Positions 5,552-7,686 of a DNA stretch of 7,686 nucleotides are shown piece after piece. The notes under the pieces were generated by a model. The model worked only from the letters and a program-made list of their open reading frames with translations. It was not told where the DNA came from and made no database searches. A program made the translations under genes and the position numbers. Each line of letters begins with the position of its first letter. Position 1 is the stretch's first letter. This DNA is from an uncultured Chloroflexota bacterium (GTDB lineage: Bacteria; Chloroflexota; Dehalococcoidia; UBA2247; RBG-13-53-26). Location: assembly GCA_937860285.1 (NCBI GenBank), contig CALMBS010000490.1, positions 1-7,686 on the forward strand. The letters run 5' to 3'.

Positions 5552-6219
5552 TAGTACTTGGAGGCCCCGATCTCCTCCATCTTGCCCGTCACCAGGAACA
5601 CCACCCTCTCGCAGATGTTGGTGGAGCGGTCGGCGGCGCGCTCCAGGTTGTGGGCCACCCAGATGAGCCTGGTGGCCCGGTCGATGGTCTTGGGGTCGAC
5701 CATCATGAAGGTGATGAGCTCCCGGAAGACCTGGTCATAGAGGCCGTCCACCACGTTGTCCAGGCTGACCACCTTCTTGGCCTTCTCCACGTCGCGCTTG
5801 ACGAACGCCTCGAGGCTGCCCCGGGTCATCTCGATGGCGATCTCCGCCATCCGCGGGATGTCGATCAGCGGCTTCAGCGGCGGCTCGTCACCGATCATGA
5901 TGGCGATCTTGGCGATCCCTTCGGCGTAGTCTCCTGTCCGCTCCAGGTCCACGATGATGTTGAACACCGCGGCTACTTCCCGGAGCTCGGCCTCCGTGGG
6001 CCGGTGCGCGGCGACCAGCCGGATGACCTTGTCCTCGATGTTGAAGCGCTGCTGGTTGATCTTCATGTCGTCGGCCATGACCTTGTGGGCCAGCGTGAGG
6101 TCCCGCTTCTTCAGTGCCTCCACCGAGCGGTCGATCTGCTTCTCCACGATACCGCCCATGGCGACGATGTCGTTCTCGATGTCCCTCAGACCCTGCTGAA
6201 AAGCCCCTTCTGACTGCAT
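5551..6219 (-). CDS. phoU: Phosphate signalling protein PhoU
   Basis: PhoU is a cytoplasmic helical protein that links phosphate transport to the PhoR/PhoB two-component system and restrains uptake. This copy has 222 residues, the normal size, with the duplicated three-helix architecture. Each half carries the metal-binding signature: ERTGD (93-97) in the first and ERAAD (193-197) in the second. The ends also fit the family, with a start like FQQGLRDIENDI and a tail like NICERVVFLVTG. Two ATGs lie close together (6225 and 6219). The one at 6219 is preferred because GAGGAGG is 8 bases from it but only 2 from the other. A longer frame to 6381 crosses the promoter. The gene is divergent from a PiT transporter rather than next to pst genes, which suggests control of that transporter; this is an inference from position. 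Confidence 0.93.
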   Translation of the reverse strand: MQSEGAFQQGLRDIENDIVAMGGIVEKQIDRSVEALKKRDLTLAHKVMADDMKINQQRFNIEDKVIRLVAAHRPTEAELREVAAVFNIIVDLERTGDYAEGIAKIAIMIGDEPPLKPLIDIPRMAEIAIEMTRGSLEAFVKRDVEKAKKVVSLDNVVDGLYDQVFRELITFMMVDPKTIDRATRLIWVAHNLERAADRSTNICERVVFLVTGKMEEIGASKY

Positions 6220-6306
6220 GGTCATGGCCTCCTCAACCAATTCGCTGTCCCCTTCAACCGGCCGGCACAGGGGCTGCAACCCCGGGATGGCGCAGTTGAT
6301 TGGTGT

Positions 6307-6334
6307 ATTATACGCCGCGTGGCCGGCGGCGCAA
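6307..6334 (-). promoter_or_regulatory. Predicted phoU promoter
   Basis: A perfect -10 box TATAAT (6312-6307) is preceded by a weak -35 box TTGCGC (6334-6329) at 16 bp. The transcript would start near 6300 and have a leader of about 80 bases. The leader contains a small hairpin (GGGG/CCCC arms at 6270-6283) and a strong GAGGAGG ribosome binding site. No clear Pho box repeat was found. Confidence 0.5.
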
Positions 6335-6373
6335 AGCGATCGCGCAACGGCCGAAGTGCCCCCCATCGGGGGT

Positions 6374-6402
6374 TTGACCACCCTTGTCCCTGAGTCTAGA
6401 AT
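6374..6402 (+). promoter_or_regulatory. Predicted promoter of the PiT transporter gene, short leader
   Basis: TTGACC (6374-6379) and TAGAAT (6397-6402) are 17 bp apart. Transcription would start about 6409, leaving an 11-base leader without a ribosome binding site before ATG 6420. An inverted repeat of five C and five G (6360-6364 and 6368-6372, loop ATC) lies directly upstream of the -35 box and could be an operator. Confidence 0.6.
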
Positions 6403-6419
6403 GAGAACGGCAGAACGTC

Positions 6420-7436
6420 ATGCCTCTGGATCTGAGCGTCTTCGCGGTCTTCATCATTCTCGTGGCCCTCATTTTTGACTTCACCAACGGCATGCATGAC
6501 GCCGCCAACTCCATCTCCACCGTGGTCTCCACCAGGGTGCTGACGCCGCGCCAGGCGGTGATCTGGGCGGCCTTCTTCAACTTCGTAGCCTTCCTCATAT
6601 TCGGCACCTCGGTGGCCCAGACCATCGGCGGCAAGATGGTGGACATACCCAACGAGCATGCCTGGCTGGCGGTGGTGTTCGCCGGCCTGGTAGGAGCCAT
6701 CTCCTGGAATGTCATCACCTGGGTGTTCGGCCTGCCCAGCAGCTCCAGCCACGCCCTCATCGGCGGCCTGGGCGGGGCGGCCATCGCCAAGGGCGGCTTC
6801 CACGTCATCAAGCTGGGAGGGTGGTACCTGCCCATGCTCTTCATCATCATCGCCCCCCTCATTGGCCTGTTCGTCGGGTTCCTGCTGAAGGTGATCGTTA
6901 CCTGGATGGTGCACCGGCAGCCGGCGGGCACGGTGAATTTCTGGTCCCGGATACTGCAGCTGTTCTCCGCCGCGGCCTACAGCCTGGGCCACGGCGGAAA
7001 CGACGCCCAGAAGACCATGGGCATCATACTGATTGTCCTCTACGCGGAAGGCGCCATCCCGGAGATCAGGCTGGGGCTGCACGAGAACCTGTGGGTGATA
7101 CTGGTGGCGCACTCCGCCATCGCGCTGGGCACCATGAGCGGCGGCTGGCGCATCGTGAAGACCATGGGGCAGAAGATCACCAAGCTGCGGCCCATCGACG
7201 GCTTCTGCGCCGAGACGGCCGGCGCCTGCAGCATCTTCCTGGCTACCCACCTGGGCGTGCCGGTGAGCACCACCCACGTCATTACCGGGGCCATATCGGG
7301 TGTGGGGGCCGCCAACCGGTTCCGCGCCGTGCGCTGGAACGTGACCCTGCGCATCGTCTGGGCCTGGCTGCTGACCGTCCCGGTGTCGGGGCTTATCGGG
7401 GCCCTGGTCTATGGCTGCATTGCTCTGGTCACCTGA
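6420..7436 (+). CDS. pit: PiT-family inorganic phosphate transporter
   Basis: This 338-residue integral membrane protein is a low-affinity phosphate carrier of the PiT family, in which metal-phosphate is carried with a cation. The family's duplicated signature is present: DFTNGMHDAANSIST (20-34) in the first half and SLGHGGNDAQKTMGI (188-202) in the second. SSSSHALIGG (107-116) and its counterpart STTHVITGAISG (283-294) also form a matched pair. Hydrophobic segments at about 6-20, 45-62, 82-103, 136-162, 225-240, 264-280 and 308-336, with shorter ones around the signatures, suggest about ten membrane spans. The length is short for E. coli PitA (about 500 residues) but normal for compact bacterial forms that lack the long central loop. 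The gene lies between phoU and a DUF47 gene, both on the other strand. Confidence 0.94.
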   Translation: MPLDLSVFAVFIILVALIFDFTNGMHDAANSISTVVSTRVLTPRQAVIWAAFFNFVAFLIFGTSVAQTIGGKMVDIPNEHAWLAVVFAGLVGAISWNVITWVFGLPSSSSHALIGGLGGAAIAKGGFHVIKLGGWYLPMLFIIIAPLIGLFVGFLLKVIVTWMVHRQPAGTVNFWSRILQLFSAAAYSLGHGGNDAQKTMGIILIVLYAEGAIPEIRLGLHENLWVILVAHSAIALGTMSGGWRIVKTMGQKITKLRPIDGFCAETAGACSIFLATHLGVPVSTTHVITGAISGVGAANRFRAVRWNVTLRIVWAWLLTVPVSGLIGALVYGCIALVT

Positions 7437-7451
7437 CCCGAGGCGAGGGAA

Positions 7452-7465
7452 GGCTCCACGGGGCC
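7452..7465. other. Short hairpin between convergent pit and DUF47 genes
   Basis: GGCTC (7452-7456) can pair with GGGCC (7461-7465), with one G-U pair and a 4-base loop. It occupies half of the 29-bp gap between the two stop codons. There is no T run, so a terminator role is only a possibility. Confidence 0.25.
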
Positions 7466-7686
7466 TCAGGCGTACTTGAGGGCCACGCCCTCCAGCACGT
7501 TGGCCACGTCCTCACACCGGTCTATGGCCATCTCCATGTGCTCGTAGATCTCGCGCCATTTGATGAGGGAGGCGGTGTCGGTCGAGTCCGAGAACAGCTC
7601 GGCCAGAGCGGCGCGATAGACGCCGTCGCCGTCGTTCTCCAGGCGGTTGATCTCCATGCACCCCTTCAGCAGCTTCTCCCGGTCTA
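7466..7686 (-). CDS. DUF47 (PhoU-like, TIGR00153) family protein, C-terminal part
   Basis: The last 73 codons of a gene that starts beyond the right edge. The frame stays open to the edge, so the ATG at 7657 is internal; the residues before it read DREKLLKGC. The visible sequence MEINRLENDGDGVYRAALAELF, followed by IKWREIYEHMEMAIDRCEDVANVLEGVALKYA, is the typical C-terminal half of DUF47 proteins. These are helical PhoU relatives usually encoded next to PiT transporters and thought to regulate or assist them. The E-N-D-G-D and DRCEDV stretches match the acidic, metal-binding PhoU-like motifs. Here the gene is convergent with pit, with 29 bp between the stops, rather than co-transcribed with it as is common. 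Confidence 0.88.
   Translation of the reverse strand, partial: DREKLLKGCMEINRLENDGDGVYRAALAELFSDSTDTASLIKWREIYEHMEMAIDRCEDVANVLEGVALKYA

Noticed and set aside
6220..6381. N-terminal extension of phoU to position 6381
   Set aside because: It crosses the TATAAT box at 6307-6312 and ignores the GAGGAGG site just before 6219.
6396..7277. 293-codon - strand frame opposite pit
   Set aside because: It is a His/Gly/Asp-rich shadow of pit without motifs, while pit has both PiT signatures.

Overview
This is a GC-rich bacterial window with closely packed housekeeping genes on both strands. The gene content, the style of the Rel, CCA-enzyme and histidine-phosphatase sequences, and a stand-alone TIGR03936/DUF2344 protein suggest a Chloroflexota (Dehalococcoidia-like) genome. 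That assignment is an inference and is only moderately supported. No mobile element, CRISPR array, tRNA or rRNA was seen.

Layout. (1) Positions 1-164 hold the last 53 codons of a DinG-type helicase on the + strand. Its end overlaps a convergent 76-codon cysteine-rich zinc-binding protein (134-364, -), which is coupled to the upstream CCA-adding tRNA nucleotidyltransferase gene (366-1613, -). (2) Positions 1614-2023 contain no credible protein gene. They hold a promoter for the CCA gene and, on the + strand, a full-consensus sigma70-type promoter (TTGACA, 16 bp, TATAAT). It is followed by about 160 nt whose two ends pair over 14 bp and which ends in a run of seven T. This is a strong candidate for a stand-alone structured non-coding RNA and is the most interesting element of the window. 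(3) rel (2024-4159, -), a bifunctional (p)ppGpp synthetase/hydrolase, is divergent from a two-gene operon: TIGR03936/DUF2344 (4247-4894, +) and a histidine phosphatase (4896-5504, +). The 87-bp gap holds two back-to-back promoters placed so that both mRNAs should be almost leaderless. (4) A phosphate block follows: phoU (5551-6219, -), a divergent PiT-family phosphate transporter (6420-7436, +), and the C-terminal part of a DUF47/PhoU-like protein (7466-7686, -) that leaves the window.

Functional picture. The left half deals with nucleic-acid maintenance (helicase, tRNA 3'-end synthesis) and the stringent response. The right half is phosphate uptake and its control, with PhoU and a PhoU-like DUF47 protein on either side of the transporter. 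Several annotated starts were moved inward from the longest ORF, because the longer versions would be translated through promoter sequence or lack a ribosome binding site.
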